This document shows, one piece after another, positions 42,252 to 43,021 of a stretch of 43,021 bases of DNA. The position numbers and the translations under genes were made by a program. The stretch comes from Clostridiaceae bacterium AF10-41 (GTDB lineage: Bacteria; Bacillota; Clostridia; Clostridiales; Clostridiaceae), in contig JAQCTH010000030.1 in the NCBI GenBank assembly GCA_027686065.1, forward strand, positions 1-43,021, read 5' to 3'. Position 1 is the first letter of the stretch. Every line of letters begins with the position of its first letter. Under the pieces are notes generated by a model. The model saw only the letters and a list, made by a program, of their open reading frames with translations, was not told the origin of the DNA and did no database searches.

Positions 42252-42668
42252 ATGAAGAAAAAGGCAATTATATCATTAAAGAGTTTTAATGACTTAGATG
42301 AGCAAGATGTAATTGAAGTAGTAACACCTGGAGAATTTCTTGTAACAGAAAATGGTTTTAAAGCTATTTATGAAGAAACAGAGATATCAGGAATGAGCGG
42401 TACAACAACTACATTAACAATGTTAGATGATGCGTTATTACTTGAGAGAGAAGGTAGTACAAGCGCAAAAATGGACTTTAAAAAAGGAGAAACATCCATA
42501 TCTTTATACAATACCCCATATGGAGTTTTGGATTTACAAATACATACTGAGTATTTAGAGGTAGATATTGATGAAAATGGTGGAGACATTGTTGCTAAAT
42601 ATTCAATGGAACTTGCAGGTCAACCGCCTATAACAACTAAGTTAGCGGTGAATGTAAAAATAAATTAA
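42252..42668 (+). CDS. DUF1934 (YwiB-like) beta-barrel protein
   Basis: The ATG follows TGGAGG. The 138-residue protein fits DUF1934: KKKAIISLKSFNDLDEQDVIEVVTPGEF at the start, AIYEETEISGMSGTTTTLTML in the middle and YNTPYGVLDLQIHTEYLEVDIDENGGDIVAKYSMEL near the end. The family folds as a small lipocalin-like barrel. Its function is not known. In many Firmicutes it precedes argS. The gene that follows here begins with an unrelated sequence. Confidence 0.88.
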   Translation: MKKKAIISLKSFNDLDEQDVIEVVTPGEFLVTENGFKAIYEETEISGMSGTTTTLTMLDDALLLEREGSTSAKMDFKKGETSISLYNTPYGVLDLQIHTEYLEVDIDENGGDIVAKYSMELAGQPPITTKLAVNVKIN

Positions 42669-42674
42669 AATTTT

Positions 42675-42717
42675 AATCTTAGTAAAGGGTAAAAAAACTT
42701 TTTACTAGGATTTTTTT
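42675..42717 (+). terminator. Intrinsic terminator after DUF1934
   Basis: AATCTTAGTAAA (42675-42686) pairs with TTTACTAGGATT (42701-42712), one wobble pair, followed by a T run. The TAATCTTAGTA half recurs at about 42762-42772 downstream. Confidence 0.75.
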
Positions 42718-42864
42718 GATGTTTTTATTTATTTAGCCTTAAGTTTACATGTAAATTTACTTTAATCTTAGTAGGGAGATTAGAATAATTAAGAGTATAT
42801 ATGACTACTGTCTGAATATGTATCATAAATATTGGTAATAATATAAGGAATAAGAGGTGATATA

Positions 42865-43021
42865 ATGATTAATACAAATAATTTAGATAAAACAGCAATA
42901 GTAATAAATGTTTTATGCACACATTTAGGAATTGATGCAAGCGATATAAATAAAAAATTAAAAAAAAGAGAAAATAAATATATGTTTTTATTATTATTGA
43001 AAAATTATAAATGTTTAGATA
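42865..43021 (+). CDS. Partial CDS of unknown function, runs off the window
   Basis: The ATG follows AGAGGTGA (42853-42860). Fifty-two codons are visible before the window ends, with no stop. The protein starts INTNNLDKTAIVINVLCTH and continues LGIDASDINKKLKKRENKYM, a hydrophilic, helical-looking N terminus. It does not match the start of ArgS, which often follows DUF1934. The short helical pattern resembles a helix-turn-helix, but I cannot assign a family. Confidence 0.7.
   Translation, partial: MINTNNLDKTAIVINVLCTHLGIDASDINKKLKKRENKYMFLLLLKNYKCLD

Overview
The window looks like chromosomal DNA of a spore-forming, very AT-rich Clostridium (sensu stricto, cluster I). This rests on its base composition, heavy use of ATA/AGA codons, strong GGAGG-type ribosome binding sites, and sporulation genes (yabG, sipL, spoIIR and three cotS-family genes) arranged much as in other clostridia. 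I see no prophage, CRISPR array or intact insertion sequence. The species cannot be named from this sequence alone.

Layout. 1-270: the 3' end of a 23S rRNA gene, then tRNA-Asn and a terminator, with no room for 5S between them. 417-1499: an anchored NodB-type polysaccharide deacetylase. 1590-7877: a tight five-gene unit (OmpR-type regulator, histidine kinase, large lipoprotein, TldD, TldE). 8006-12392: a small lipoprotein, an LtaS-like phosphoglycerol transferase, an FAD oxidoreductase and an SGNH esterase. 12408-16712: a RusA-like nuclease with a zinc ribbon, tsaD, an alpha/beta-hydrolase-fold protein that has lost its nucleophile, and an HtrA protease. 16898-18516: a Cys-rich small protein and an orphan EutH.

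18555-24467 is the most interesting metabolic block. It matches, gene for gene, most of the flavin-based extracellular electron transfer locus described in Listeria monocytogenes: an ApbE/FmnB flavin transferase, a PplA-like FMN-binding lipoprotein, a membrane-fused type II NADH dehydrogenase (Ndh2), EetA (NusG domain II), EetB (Gx transporter family) and the polyprenyl diphosphate synthase DmkB. Together they would move electrons from NADH through a quinone to a surface flavoprotein. DmkA, the prenyltransferase, is not in the window. A LysR regulator lies at the end.

25567-34172: a membrane-anchored solute-binding protein, then a spore coat region. Two glycosyltransferases (CotSA-like, minus strand) are each divergent from CotS-family kinase-like genes (plus strand), with an unknown helical protein between two cotS genes, followed by yabG. 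34192-34988 holds a hairpin-rich repeat-like element, veg with two consensus sigma-A promoters, and, convergent to veg, a strong candidate for an undescribed small RNA (minus strand, about 34953 to 34866) with its own consensus promoter and intrinsic terminator. 35193-42668: sipL, the cyanophycin pair cphB-cphA, ispE, spoIIR (ribosome binding site inside a hairpin) and a DUF1934 gene. A partial gene runs off the right end.
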